DNA from: DAOUFU01 sp034429275
GTDB lineage: Bacteria; Chloroflexota; Anaerolineae; Aggregatilineales; Aggregatilineaceae
Direction: 5' to 3'
Assembly: GCA_034429275.1 (NCBI GenBank)
Contig: DAOUFU010000219.1
Location: 1-56,118, forward strand
DNA: 56,118 nucleotides
The notes below the pieces were generated by a model. The model was not told the DNA's origin. It saw only the letters and a program-made list of their open reading frames with translations, and did no database searches. This document shows positions 44,111-52,809 of this stretch, piece by piece. Numbering within the stretch: the stretch's first letter is position 1; every line of letters begins with the position of its first letter. The translations under genes and the position numbers were made by a program.

Positions 44111-45067
44111 ATGAACACGCATGTGGTCTCTTTGGGGGACCTGGTGCTCGACATCATCCTGCCGGTGACGCTGCCGGTACAGGCCGCCGCTCACCAGGAA
44201 GCCACCAATCGACGTATCGAGCCGGGCGGCGCGAGCAACTTTATGATCGCCGCCCGTCACATGGGGCTGGCCGTCTCGGCTGTGGCAGCGGTGGGCGCGG
44301 ACCCATTCGGCGATGTGATCCGGTCCGGGTTGGATGCAGAAGGAATCGACACGCGCTTTGTGCTCGCCGAACCGGGAAGCACCTCAACCCTGGTGATGGT
44401 ACTCACCGACCGGCAAAGCGGTGAGCATGTCTATGTCGGCAGCTACGGGAGCGGGCCGGATGTGGGGATACCTGACGGGCTGGAGAATATGCTGGCCAGC
44501 GCGGGCGCGGTTTTTCTGCAAGGGTATTCGCTGTTTGAGCAGCGTATCGCGGGATTGATGCGCCACTCGCTCGAATATGCCTGGTCCTCTGGCGTACCGA
44601 TCTATGCGGATGCCGGGCCATATATGGCTTATGTTGCGCCCGAATTGGTCGGCTGGCTGGTGGAACACGCACACATGCTGCTCATGACCGAAGACGAAGT
44701 CCCCTTCTTCGCTGGGGGACGCACCGGCACCGCTGCCTATGAGTTCCTGCTGGCAGCCGGTCCCACTGCCTTCGTCGTCAAGCGTGGTCCCCAGGGGTGT
44801 TCCATCATCACGCCGCAAGGCGTCGAGCACATCCCCGGCCTGAACGTGCCGGTAGTGGACACTGTTGGCGCGGGGGACTGTTTCGATGCCGCCTTCATCG
44901 CCGGGCGGCTGCATGGCCTTTCGCTGACTCAAAGCGCGCAGCTTGCGAATGCGATGGGCGCGGCAGTGGTTGGGCGCGTGGGCGCGGGGCGAAACACCCC
45001 GACCTGCTCTGAAGTGCTCACTCTGCTGCACGACGCCGGAATCGAGGTGAACTACCCATGCTGGTGA
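44111..45067 (+). CDS. PfkB family kinase, candidate pseudouridine kinase
   Basis: 318 aa. VVSLGDLVLDIILPV and GGASNFMIAARHMGLAV form the sugar-binding signature; VVDTVGAGDCFDAAFIAGRLHGL contains the catalytic Asp. Two genes downstream lies psuG; in E. coli the PfkB kinase PsuK makes the pseudouridine 5'-phosphate that PsuG splits, so that role is plausible. A ribokinase acting on ribose from the hydrolases is the alternative. ATG 44111 with CGGAG upstream is preferred over one overlapping the previous stop. The end overlaps the YjbQ gene by 10 nt. Confidence 0.88.
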   Translation: MNTHVVSLGDLVLDIILPVTLPVQAAAHQEATNRRIEPGGASNFMIAARHMGLAVSAVAAVGADPFGDVIRSGLDAEGIDTRFVLAEPGSTSTLVMVLTDRQSGEHVYVGSYGSGPDVGIPDGLENMLASAGAVFLQGYSLFEQRIAGLMRHSLEYAWSSGVPIYADAGPYMAYVAPELVGWLVEHAHMLLMTEDEVPFFAGGRTGTAAYEFLLAAGPTAFVVKRGPQGCSIITPQGVEHIPGLNVPVVDTVGAGDCFDAAFIAGRLHGLSLTQSAQLANAMGAAVVGRVGAGRNTPTCSEVLTLLHDAGIEVNYPCW

Positions 45068-45465
45068 CTTTCTCGCTCCAGACCCCACCCGGAGACGCCT
45101 TGATCGACATCACTGCCCAGGTGCGCGATGCGGTACGGCAAACAGGCGTTCGTGCGGGACTGTGTGCGGTGATCGTGCCGCATACCACCGCAGCCATCAC
45201 GATCAACTCGGCGCTGGACGCTGCCACATCCGAAGACATCATTGCCGACCTGCGCCGCCTGGTTCCCACACGTGTGGACTTCAAGCACCAGTACGACACC
45301 CCCGCCGACGCTGCCGGGCACATCAAAGCAGCGCTGATCGGTCACAGCGTCCTGGTCGCCATCGCCGAAGGCGATCTGTTGATCGGCGGGTCACAAAGCA
45401 TCCTGTTCTACGAATTCGACGGGCCGCGCGAACGCCGCGTTCAGGTCCAGGTCATTGAGGGATAA
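45058..45465 (+). CDS. YjbQ/UPF0047 family protein
   Basis: 135 aa, normal length. The conserved VIVPHTTAAITINSALD, then DFKHQYDTPADAAGHIKAALIGHSVLVAI and EGDLLIGGSQSILFYEFDGPRERRV, are the family core with His and Glu likely binding metal. Some members have weak thiamin-phosphate-synthase-like activity, but the physiological role is unknown. Translation overlaps the PfkB gene and is followed after 4 nt by psuG, so it belongs to the nucleoside operon. GAGGTG precedes the ATG. Confidence 0.92.
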   Translation: MLVTFSLQTPPGDALIDITAQVRDAVRQTGVRAGLCAVIVPHTTAAITINSALDAATSEDIIADLRRLVPTRVDFKHQYDTPADAAGHIKAALIGHSVLVAIAEGDLLIGGSQSILFYEFDGPRERRVQVQVIEG

Positions 45466-45469
45466 GGCC

Positions 45470-46375
45470 ATGCACAGAGAATTCACCTTTTCGGACGAAG
45501 TCGCTGCCGCGATCATGGCCGGCTCGCCAGTAGTCGCCCTGGAATCCACCTTGATCACACACGGATTCCCCTTCCCGGCCAACATCGAGACTGCGCTGGC
45601 GATGGAAACCGCCATCCGCGAGGAAGGCGCGATTCCCGCCACCATCGGGGTGATCGCGGGCAAGATCATCGTAGGGTTGTCGCGTCAACAGATCGAATTC
45701 CTGGCAGAACAGGGCCAGGCGGGCGTGCGCAAATGCTCGCGGCGCGACCTGCCGATTGTGATGGGCCTGCATCAACACGGTGCGACCACCGTTGCCGGAA
45801 CGATGATTGTGGCGCACATGGCGGGCATCAAGGTATTTGCCACCGGTGGGATCGGCGGTGTGCACCGCGGCCACTCGGACGATGTCTCCGCTGACCTGAT
45901 CGAGCTGGGTCGCACGCCGATCACCGTCGTTTGCGCCGGGGCCAAGTCGATCCTGGACCTGCCGCTCACGCTCGAAGTGCTGGAAACCCAGGGCGTGCCG
46001 GTCTTGGGCTATGGCACCGATACCCTGCCCGCCTTCTACAGCCGGTCGAGCGGTCTGCCCATCGACCAGCGCGTAGATACGCCGCAGCAGGTCGCCGCCA
46101 TCGCCGCTGCCCGCGATGCGCTGGGCCTGACTCACGGCATTCTGGTCACCGTGCCCGTGCCCGAAGCCGACGCCCTGCCTGTTGAGGAAGCCGAAGCCGC
46201 CATCGCCCAGGCGACGCGAGACGCCGACACCCAGGGCATCACCGGTAAGGCCGTCACGCCTTACGTGCTGGGCCGCGTCCTGGAACTGACGGGAGGACGG
46301 TCGCAGCACGCCAACATCGCCGCGCTGGTTAACAATGCCCGCACCGGCGCAAAGATCGCCCTGGCTATGGCTTGA
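45470..46375 (+). CDS. psuG: Pseudouridine-5'-phosphate glycosidase
   Basis: Splits pseudouridine 5'-phosphate (a C-glycoside) reversibly into uracil and ribose 5-phosphate. 301 aa. Diagnostic segments: VVALESTLITHGFPFPANIE, GVIAGKIIVGLS, GATTVAGTMIVAHMAG, IKVFATGGIGGVHRG and LPAFYSRSSGLP, matching YeiN/PsuG and IndA. The ATG at 45470 has GAGGGA upstream. With the PfkB kinase two genes before it, this gives a complete pseudouridine degradation route, which suggests the importer also accepts pseudouridine from RNA turnover. Confidence 0.95.
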   Translation: MHREFTFSDEVAAAIMAGSPVVALESTLITHGFPFPANIETALAMETAIREEGAIPATIGVIAGKIIVGLSRQQIEFLAEQGQAGVRKCSRRDLPIVMGLHQHGATTVAGTMIVAHMAGIKVFATGGIGGVHRGHSDDVSADLIELGRTPITVVCAGAKSILDLPLTLEVLETQGVPVLGYGTDTLPAFYSRSSGLPIDQRVDTPQQVAAIAAARDALGLTHGILVTVPVPEADALPVEEAEAAIAQATRDADTQGITGKAVTPYVLGRVLELTGGRSQHANIAALVNNARTGAKIALAMA

Positions 46376-46390
46376 CAGGAGGGATGATCT

Positions 46391-46903
46391 ATGACCCCAC
46401 ATTTCCTGGTGCTCCAGTTGCGTTTCGCGCGCAGTGAATTCGTGCGCTGCCTGGAAGGCGTTACGGCGGAGGATGCTGTGCGTCGGCTCGGCCCGATGAA
46501 CTGTATTAGCTGGATCATTGGCCACATGGCCAACCAGGAACACCGCTTCTGGGTCCAATCGCAGGGACGCAGCGTGATCTCAGGCTTGAATGAGCAGGTG
46601 GGCTATGGCCGCCCGGCATCTACTCCGCCCCTTGACGAAATGTGGGCCGCGTGGCAGACCTGCACACAGGCCGCTGATGTCCTGCTGGATGCGCTCACCG
46701 AAGAGATGATGCTCACTCACCTCGTCATCGATGGTCAACAACGCCCGGAAAACCTGGGTACCATGCTGCTGCGCAACATTTATCACTACTGGTTCCACAT
46801 CGGCGAGGCCCACGCCATCCGCCAGCAGTTGGGACATGGCGACCTGCCGCAGTTTGTGGGTGTGCTGGGTCCAGCCGCTTATCCCCCCGAAACGAGGACA
46901 TGA
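46391..46903 (+). CDS. DinB-family four-helix protein
   Basis: 170 aa. Helix 1 FLVLQLRFARSEFVRCLEGV, then CISWIIGHMANQEHRFWVQ and NIYHYWFHIGEAHAIRQQLG. The three His residues expected for the DinB metal site (GHMANQEH, FHIGEAH) are present. DinB-fold proteins include metal-dependent thiol (bacillithiol/mycothiol) transferases, but most are uncharacterised. It is in the middle of the nucleoside operon (15 nt after psuG, overlapping the next gene by ATGA), so a substrate in that pathway is likely. AGGAGGG precedes the ATG. Confidence 0.82.
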   Translation: MTPHFLVLQLRFARSEFVRCLEGVTAEDAVRRLGPMNCISWIIGHMANQEHRFWVQSQGRSVISGLNEQVGYGRPASTPPLDEMWAAWQTCTQAADVLLDALTEEMMLTHLVIDGQQRPENLGTMLLRNIYHYWFHIGEAHAIRQQLGHGDLPQFVGVLGPAAYPPETRT

Positions 46904-47868
46904 TGCTGCACAAAATCATCATCGACACCGATCCCGGCGTGGACGACGCGATGGCGATCTTTTTTGCGCTGTGCTCACCGGAGCTAGAGGTGATCGGACT
47001 GACGACCATTTTCGGGAACGTCCACACCGATCTGGCCACCACCAATGCGCTGCGACTGCTTGAGATCGCCGGGCGAACGGATATTCCAGTTGCGCGTGGG
47101 GCCGAACACCCGCTGGCCGGACCGTTTGGCGGCCCCGTTCCCTTTGTCCATGGCGAGGACGGCCAGGGCAACGCCTTTCTGCCACCGCCCACCACCACCG
47201 CCATCGAGCAGCCCGCCGCCACCTTCATCGTTGAGCAGATCATGGCCGCGCCGGGCGAGATCACGCTGGTGCCCATCGGCCCGCTGACCAACATCGCGCT
47301 GGCGCTGCGGCTGGAACCGCGCATCGCCCAGAATGTGCGCCAGGTCGTGCTGATGGGGGGAAATGCACTCTGTCCCGGCAATGCGACTCCCTGCGCCGAA
47401 GCCAACATCCACAACGACCCCGAAGCCGCAGACGTGGTGTTTGGCGCAGAATGGCCGGTGACGATGGTCGGGCTGGATGTGACGCACGCCACCAACATGA
47501 CGCCAGAGCACCTCGCCCGCTACGCCCAGGCACAGAATCCCCTGGCACAGCATATCGCGCGCATTGTGCCTTTCTACCAGGGCTACTTCGAGCGTTCCCA
47601 GCCCGGCCTGCGCGGTATATACGTTCACGACTCATCGGCTATCGGCTGTGTGATCGACCCCACGCTGTTCACCATCGAGCGCTGGCCGATCCGCGTGGAA
47701 ACGCAGGGCATCAGCCGGGGCAAAACCTGGCCCTTTATCGGGAGCGGTAATGATCCCGCGCCCGCCGCGTGGAAAAATCGCCCGCCGGTCAATGTCTGTG
47801 TGCGTGTCGATGCCGGGCGGCTGATCGCGCTGGAAACCGCCCGGTTGACAGGTGTAGAAGACTATTAG
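46900..47868 (+). CDS. Inosine/uridine-preferring nucleoside hydrolase
   Basis: 322 aa. Canonical features: KIIIDTDPGVDDAMAIFFAL (calcium site), FGNVHTDLATTNALRLLEIAG, EITLVPIGPLTNIALAL, VVLMGGNALCPGNATP, EANIHNDPEAADVVF, and VHDSSAIGCVIDP with the catalytic His-Asp, unlike the other two hydrolases here. Acts on ribonucleosides in the cytoplasm. The first ATG overlaps the DinB stop; the ATG three nt later (46903) has better spacing from GAGG and is an equal candidate. Confidence 0.95.
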   Translation: MMLHKIIIDTDPGVDDAMAIFFALCSPELEVIGLTTIFGNVHTDLATTNALRLLEIAGRTDIPVARGAEHPLAGPFGGPVPFVHGEDGQGNAFLPPPTTTAIEQPAATFIVEQIMAAPGEITLVPIGPLTNIALALRLEPRIAQNVRQVVLMGGNALCPGNATPCAEANIHNDPEAADVVFGAEWPVTMVGLDVTHATNMTPEHLARYAQAQNPLAQHIARIVPFYQGYFERSQPGLRGIYVHDSSAIGCVIDPTLFTIERWPIRVETQGISRGKTWPFIGSGNDPAPAAWKNRPPVNVCVRVDAGRLIALETARLTGVEDY

Positions 47869-47897
47869 GTACTGGAGCATAGAAAGGGCCTATTTGC

Positions 47898-48872
47898 ATG
47901 ACTCGCAAAATGATTATTGACACCGACACCGCCTCCGATGATGCCGTCGCCATCATGATGGCGCTGCAAACGCCCGACATCGAGGTTGAAGCCATCACCA
48001 TCGTGGCGGGCAATATGCCGGTCGCCCAGGGTAGCATCAATGCACGTTATACGGTCGAGCTGTGCGGTAAATCGGTGCCGGTCTATCACGGCGCAGATCA
48101 GCCGCTCATCCGCGAGGTATACCGCGCCTATTTCTTTCATGGGCCAGACGGTATGGGCGGCATGAACTATCAACCCAAAACGCCGCCCGCCGAAGGTCAC
48201 GCGGTGGAGGTACTCATCGAAACCATCAAGGCGAATCCCGGCATCATGCTGGTCACGTTGGGACCGCTGACCAATGTGGCGCTGGCCGTCAGCCAGGCCC
48301 CGGAGATCGTGGCGAACGTCAGCCGGTGCGTGGTGATGGGCGGCGCGGCCAACGTGGTCGGCAATATCACCCCGGCGGCAGAGTATAACATCTGGTGCGA
48401 TCCTGAGGCCGCGCGGATGGTCTTCCGGTCCGGTCTGCCCGTCGAGATGGTCGGCTGGGAATTGTGCCGGGGCGAGGCCAATCTCAGCGACGAAGAGATG
48501 CGGTACTGCAAGGAAGTCATCAACACGCCGCTCTCGCATTTCGCCATCGACTGCAACTATTCGGCGCTCGAAGCCAACCGGAACTGGTTGGGCGATCCCG
48601 GCCTGGGGCTGCCCGACCCGGTCGCCATGGCGATTGCCATCGACCCGACCATCTGCACCCGCAAGAGCAAGCATTACGTCGAGGTGGAGTGCGATGGCAC
48701 GTTCACGCGCGGCATGACGGTCGTTGATCAGTGCGGCGTGACCCCCTACGACACCGCCAATGTCGCCATGTGGCAGCCGCTCGTGCAGAAGGGTGATCCG
48801 CACATCACTGTGTGTTGGGAGATCGACAACCGGCGCTGGAAGGAACTGCTCTACCAGACGATGCGAGGATAA
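47898..48872 (+). CDS. Nucleoside hydrolase family protein, divergent
   Basis: 324 aa. KMIIDTDTASDDAVAIMMAL keeps the metal Asp residues though the usual PG is TA; EITIVAG-like ITIVAGNMPVAQGSINARYT, MLVTLGPLTNVALAVS and CVVMGGAANVVGNIT follow. The late motif reads LPDPVAMAIAID, without the catalytic His of the HDP motif, as in the hydrolase at 35237. Sequence differs enough from its neighbour to suggest another substrate. Followed immediately by a PfkB kinase (TAATG overlap). Confidence 0.92.
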   Translation: MTRKMIIDTDTASDDAVAIMMALQTPDIEVEAITIVAGNMPVAQGSINARYTVELCGKSVPVYHGADQPLIREVYRAYFFHGPDGMGGMNYQPKTPPAEGHAVEVLIETIKANPGIMLVTLGPLTNVALAVSQAPEIVANVSRCVVMGGAANVVGNITPAAEYNIWCDPEAARMVFRSGLPVEMVGWELCRGEANLSDEEMRYCKEVINTPLSHFAIDCNYSALEANRNWLGDPGLGLPDPVAMAIAIDPTICTRKSKHYVEVECDGTFTRGMTVVDQCGVTPYDTANVAMWQPLVQKGDPHITVCWEIDNRRWKELLYQTMRG

Positions 48873-49798
48873 TGGGGGACCTGAGCTTGCCTTATGATTT
48901 TATAGGCGTGGGCGGGGTGGGCGTCGACCTCACGCTGAGCGTGGACAGCCTGCCGCTGGGTGATGCCAAAATCCCCGCCCAATTGATCGGTTACCTGCCG
49001 GGCGGCTTCATCGCCAACGCCACCTGTGCGGCGGCGCGGCTTGGGCTGCGTGCCGGGTTCGTCGGGTGGGTTGGGGATGATCCGCATGGTGCACTCTTGC
49101 GCCGCGACTTCGAGCGGTGGGGAGTCGATTACACGGGCCTGGACACGCTGCCGGACATGGCCACAGCGTTCACAGTGGTCATCACCGACGCACGTGGTGA
49201 TCGCTGCATTCTGCTGCCCGACACGCCGATTTTCCGCCAGTCGCCCTCGCCCAGGCAAATCGAGCTTGCCGCCCAGGCCCGCCTGATCTACAGCTACCCC
49301 CGCGACCGCGCCTGGTGTGAGACTTTGATCCATGCGGCGCAGCGCGGCGGCAGTGGGCTGGCGCTCGATATCGAGTCGGTCAACGACATGCCGCCTGACG
49401 AACTGCGCCACGTCATCGAACAGGCGGCCCTGGTCTTCCTCTCCGCAGAAACCCTGACTCGTCTGGGCGAATCTTCGATTGAAGCGCTGGCCGGGCCGAA
49501 TCGCTGGATAATGCTCACGGCAGGCTCGCATGGGGCATACGGTGCCGGTGGCGAGTGGGCTGTGCGGGTGTTCGTCCCGGCCCACCCGGTCGCGCATGTC
49601 GTCGATACTACCGGTGCGGGCGACGCCTTCCACGCCGCCGTGATCGCGGCCTATCTGGATGGGGCCGCGCTGCCCGATGCGCTGGCATTTGGTGCAGCAG
49701 CGGCAGCACTCAAGATCCAGCACCGGGGGGCGCGCGGCGGATTGCCCGCCCGCGCCGAAGTGAACAATCTGCTACACGGCAAAGATGGTCCGCAGTAG
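48872..49798 (+). CDS. PfkB family carbohydrate kinase (ribokinase-like)
   Basis: 308 aa. FIGVGGVGVDLTLSVDSLPLG and YLPGGFIANATCAAARLGL at the N-terminus, HVVDTTGAGDAFHAAVIAAYLDG at the ATP/catalytic site. The start ATG shares its A with the TAA of the nucleoside hydrolase, so translation is coupled. Phosphorylating the ribose released by that hydrolase is the simplest role (inference). It is the last gene of the operon, followed by a perfect bidirectional terminator. Confidence 0.9.
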   Translation: MGDLSLPYDFIGVGGVGVDLTLSVDSLPLGDAKIPAQLIGYLPGGFIANATCAAARLGLRAGFVGWVGDDPHGALLRRDFERWGVDYTGLDTLPDMATAFTVVITDARGDRCILLPDTPIFRQSPSPRQIELAAQARLIYSYPRDRAWCETLIHAAQRGGSGLALDIESVNDMPPDELRHVIEQAALVFLSAETLTRLGESSIEALAGPNRWIMLTAGSHGAYGAGGEWAVRVFVPAHPVAHVVDTTGAGDAFHAAVIAAYLDGAALPDALAFGAAAAALKIQHRGARGGLPARAEVNNLLHGKDGPQ

Positions 49799-49820
49799 TG
49801 AGCACCGCATAGGGACAAAA

Positions 49821-49854
49821 AACGAGGTCGCCCGGCTGGACGACCTCGTTTTGG
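49821..49854. terminator. Bidirectional Rho-independent terminator
   Basis: AACGAGGTCG (49821-49830), loop CCCGGCTGGA, CGACCTCGTT (49841-49850). On + it is followed by TTGGTTC, and A-rich sequence (ACAAAA) precedes the stem, giving TTTTGT on the minus strand. It separates convergent genes ending at 49798 and 49873. Confidence 0.93.
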
Positions 49855-49872
49855 TTCAGAACCGGTTGGAAC

Positions 49873-51255
49873 TTACGGGGTGAACGAGGCAAGCACTTCG
49901 TTGGCCGCGATCGTCAGGGCTTCCATCGCGGTCTCAACATCGCCACCACTGGCCAGTAGAGTCTCGAACGCCGGCTGAGCATACGAGTTGCGGACCACGT
50001 CGTAGCTGGCAACCTGCGGCTCAACCTTGGTCTCGCCCTGCAGCAGTTCCCACGCCTGGGCATACTGCGGGAAGTCGGCGAACAGCTCGGTCATACCTTC
50101 CTGTGCCGAGAAACGCACCGGGAAGTACTGGCTGACATTCGCCCAACCCGCCTGCTGTTCCGGTTCAGTCATCCAGCGCACGAACAGCCACGCCGCAAGC
50201 TGAGCTTCGGGCGTGGTGGCCGGGATGCTGACGCTCGCACCGTAGACATTGGTCACCGGCACATCCTTGTACGGCAGAGCGGTGAAGCCCCACTCAAACG
50301 GCTCGGTGAAGGCCGTCTCAATGCCCGAACGGACAAAGAACAGGCCCGAAGACGACCCCATATAGAAGAGTGCCTTGCCCGCCGTGAAGTTGTTCTGATC
50401 ACCATACCGCTCGGCAATCAGCGTCGCGCAGCCTTCGTTGTACAGGTCCACCATGAACTGGATGTACTCGACCACTGCCGGGTCGTTATAGGTGAACTGG
50501 CCATCTTTGAAGATATCGCCGCCCAGCGCAAAAGCACCCGCCGCGATATTGGACGCATCGGTGCGGATGGTGTAACCAATCTGGTCGCCACCCTCATAGC
50601 CACTCCAGCCGTTCGCCGTGAAGGCGCAGGCCATTTCCCTGAACTCGGCCAGCGTGGTGGGCGGAGCCGAATAGCCCAGTTCCTTCAGAGCGCTCAGGTT
50701 ATAATACAGACCTTCAATCGAGCGGTTGGGAGGGAAGCCGATACGGGCCGAACCATCCGGGGTATAGTCCTGGGTGAAGAAGCTCGGCACAAAGTCCGCA
50801 ACTTCAGCTTCGTTGAGGCCCCAGGTCGGGTCCTTCACATAAACATCCATATCCTCGACCAGGCCGCCTGCCTGATAGTAGGCCGCCGAGTTGTTCTGGT
50901 AGGCCACGACAAGATTGGGCACATCACCGGTCGGGATGCCGGCAATCATCTTGTTGTAGATATCACCATAGCTGCCCTGGTTAGAAGCCTCTACCGTGAT
51001 GCCCCAGGGATTGTTGGCATTGAAATCGGCAATAATCGCGTTCAAGAACTCTTCACGACCACCGGTGTGCTGGTGCCACCACACCACCGTCTGGCCCGAT
51101 GGATCGACGCCTGCCAGGGGACCTTCGGCTGCGGGTTCGGTGGGAAGATCGAAGGTTTTCCTAAAGCCATCATCACCCTGGGCGTTGACCGCAGCCAGGG
51201 GTAGGGCCATCGCCAATACCACGATTAGCGTAGCCAAAAGACCCAATTTACGCAT
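49873..51255 (-). CDS. Extracellular solute-binding protein, family 1 (sugar type)
   Basis: 460 aa. Signal peptide MRKLGLLATLIVVLAMALPL then AAVNAQG. The mature protein fits family-1 carbohydrate-binding proteins: VVWWHQHTGGREEFLNAIIADFNANNPWGI, VPNLVVAYQNNSAAYY, FPPNRSIEGLYYNLSALKELGY and AGKALFYMGSSSGLFFV. No lipobox Cys, and no ABC permease or ATPase beside it, so its membrane partners are elsewhere. AGGAGG precedes the ATG. The 359 nt upstream (51256-51614) contain the terminator at 51530-51570 and no other gene. Confidence 0.9.
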   Translation of the reverse strand: MRKLGLLATLIVVLAMALPLAAVNAQGDDGFRKTFDLPTEPAAEGPLAGVDPSGQTVVWWHQHTGGREEFLNAIIADFNANNPWGITVEASNQGSYGDIYNKMIAGIPTGDVPNLVVAYQNNSAAYYQAGGLVEDMDVYVKDPTWGLNEAEVADFVPSFFTQDYTPDGSARIGFPPNRSIEGLYYNLSALKELGYSAPPTTLAEFREMACAFTANGWSGYEGGDQIGYTIRTDASNIAAGAFALGGDIFKDGQFTYNDPAVVEYIQFMVDLYNEGCATLIAERYGDQNNFTAGKALFYMGSSSGLFFVRSGIETAFTEPFEWGFTALPYKDVPVTNVYGASVSIPATTPEAQLAAWLFVRWMTEPEQQAGWANVSQYFPVRFSAQEGMTELFADFPQYAQAWELLQGETKVEPQVASYDVVRNSYAQPAFETLLASGGDVETAMEALTIAANEVLASFTP

Positions 51256-51529
51256 TGTGTAGATCCTCCTTAGAGATCTGATGAACAATGAGCGGGGATG
51301 ACAGAGAACCCGGTCTCCGCCTTGCCGCGCTACACACTAACCACGCGAAGTGAAACATGCCCTAAGCGGAATTTAAGCGTTATTGCCAAAAAGAGAAACT
51401 CTAGTTAAACGAGCGGACGATACAGGCGAATCAAGCCCTCTGTGCTTGCCCCGTAAACCTCTTTAAGTGTATAGCGCTGGCGTGTTTTCGGCAACCTCTC
51501 GCGGCATTTCTTGCAGCATTCTATCACAA

Positions 51530-51570
51530 ACAGGGCAGGTCACGGCTTCTTACAGCCGTGGCTGCCCTGT
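51530..51570 (-). terminator. Two-part hairpin terminator after the LysM/SH3 gene
   Basis: ACAGGGCAG ... CTGCCCTGT outer stem and CACGGCT (51541-51547)/AGCCGTG (51554-51560) inner stem. On the minus strand it is followed by TTTGTGATAG. It lies 45 nt past the stop of the gene ending at 51615. Confidence 0.8.
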
Positions 51571-51614
51571 CTATGTGCGCCTGGGGCGAGTATCGGTGCT
51601 GCGCCCTCCGCAGG

Positions 51615-52328
51615 TTAGCTGGCCGGAACCAGAATCTGCTGATTGGGGACGATGGTATACGGGAAGACAATCCCGTTGATCTGCGCGAGCAAGCTCCAGG
51701 TCGTATTATACTGGCGGGCGATCTTCACCAGGTAATCGCCCTGTTGGACCGTGTACCGGATGTAACCTGGCGGCGTGGTGGTGCCCGTCGTGCCGGGGAT
51801 GACCAGCACCTGCCCCACATAAATCCGGTAATTGGCAGGGATTGCGTTGGCAGCCATCAGCGCCTGGACGGTGACGCCATAGCGCAGTGCAATACCATAG
51901 ACAGTATCGCCTGCAACAACCGTATAGGTCCGGCTGGTGGCAGGCGGCGTTACCGGCGGCGTGACCGGCACGCTGCCATCCGTCACCGGCAGCACCGTGA
52001 ACGGCACATCGGCCCAGAACGCACTGGCAGGCCCCCATCCGACAAGAGCGCCGTTCTTGCTCACCTGGAGGAACTGGGTCGTCGAGTTGCGCCCCACCAG
52101 GCACACCACATCATCCTTGAGCAGGGTCGCCGAAATCGTCCCCGCATACACCGGCGCGGTGCGCAGAATGAGCGAGTCCACCATCACAATCCGGATGGGA
52201 CACGCGGCAGTCCCCTGCGCCAAAGCAACCCTGGGAGCCACCCCCCACACCCCAGCCAGAACAATCATGATACCGACCAGCGCCAACACGTGACGACGAT
52301 AGCGAATTGAGTGGATGCTGAAGCTCAT
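51615..52328 (-). CDS. Secreted SH3-like and double-LysM protein
   Basis: 237 aa. Signal peptide: basic start, HVLALVGIMIVLAGVWGVAP, then RVALAQG. An SH3-like module (VDSLILRTAPVYAGTISATLLKDDVVCLVG ends with FLQVSKNGALVGW) is followed by a Pro/Val/Thr linker. Two LysM repeats come next: YTVVAGDTVYGIALRYGVTV to YVGQVLVIPG, and YTVQQGDYLVKIARQYNTTW to VPNQQILVPAS. LysM repeats bind N-acetylglucosamine polymers such as peptidoglycan; SH3-like modules often do too. A wall-binding protein without a catalytic domain. AAGGGG precedes the ATG. Confidence 0.88.
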   Translation of the reverse strand: MSFSIHSIRYRRHVLALVGIMIVLAGVWGVAPRVALAQGTAACPIRIVMVDSLILRTAPVYAGTISATLLKDDVVCLVGRNSTTQFLQVSKNGALVGWGPASAFWADVPFTVLPVTDGSVPVTPPVTPPATSRTYTVVAGDTVYGIALRYGVTVQALMAANAIPANYRIYVGQVLVIPGTTGTTTPPGYIRYTVQQGDYLVKIARQYNTTWSLLAQINGIVFPYTIVPNQQILVPAS

Positions 52329-52475
52329 GATATCCCCTTGCCTTTCACTGGATTGATCTCTTAGCTGAATTGCTAAGCCTATGTGTCATGATAGTCTCAG
52401 TTAGCCATTCGCACAAGCGCCCACCGAGAAGACGTAGACCGGGCGATGACCAATCATCACACTGGCGTAGATTTG

Positions 52476-52503
52476 AATAGTAGTTTATAATTGAACTACT
52501 ATT
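52476..52503. promoter_or_regulatory. Inverted repeat enclosing TATAAT
   Basis: AATAGTAGTT (52476-52485), TATAATTG, AACTACTATT (52494-52503): a perfect 10 bp dyad whose centre is a consensus -10 (TATAAT 52486-52491). It could be an operator over a promoter for the ABC exporter genes (start at 52810); the -35 position (TGGCGT) is weak. The 481 nt spacer (52329-52809) otherwise holds the repeat listed next. Confidence 0.45.
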
Positions 52504-52549
52504 GGATTTTCGCCACGCATTGCACTACAGCCGCGCTTGGCACGTCAGC

Positions 52550-52640
52550 TCTCATCCCCCAGCCCTTTCTCATAAGGGAGATGGGGAGCGAGCCTTTCAA
52601 AGTCCTTCGCCCTGAGGGGGGGACTTAGAGTGAGGGCGAT
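52550..52640. repeat. Hairpin-rich intergenic repeat-like element
   Basis: CTCATCCCCCAGCCCTTTCT, CATAAGGGAGATGGGGAGCG is an imperfect inverted repeat. It is followed by AAGTCC (52600-52605)/GGACTT (52621-52626) and TCGCCCT (52607-52613)/AGGGCGA (52633-52639), which are mutually exclusive helices. The C-rich/G-rich style resembles dispersed intergenic repeats in Chloroflexota and Cyanobacteria. Only one copy is clear in this window; the hairpin at 28400-28436 is similar in composition. Confidence 0.35.
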
Positions 52641-52809
52641 CTGCGACTGTGGTAATTGGAGCCTTTTCATTTAACGGCGTATGAACAGTTTTATAAGTTA
52701 TACCCCCTAATTTTTGGGAGGAACCCCGCCCTTAGGGGTGTGTATAGTGAAAAAAGCAGGCAGATCTTCAGCCTTGGCTGAGAAAATCGTATCACACAGG
52801 GAGGTTGTT

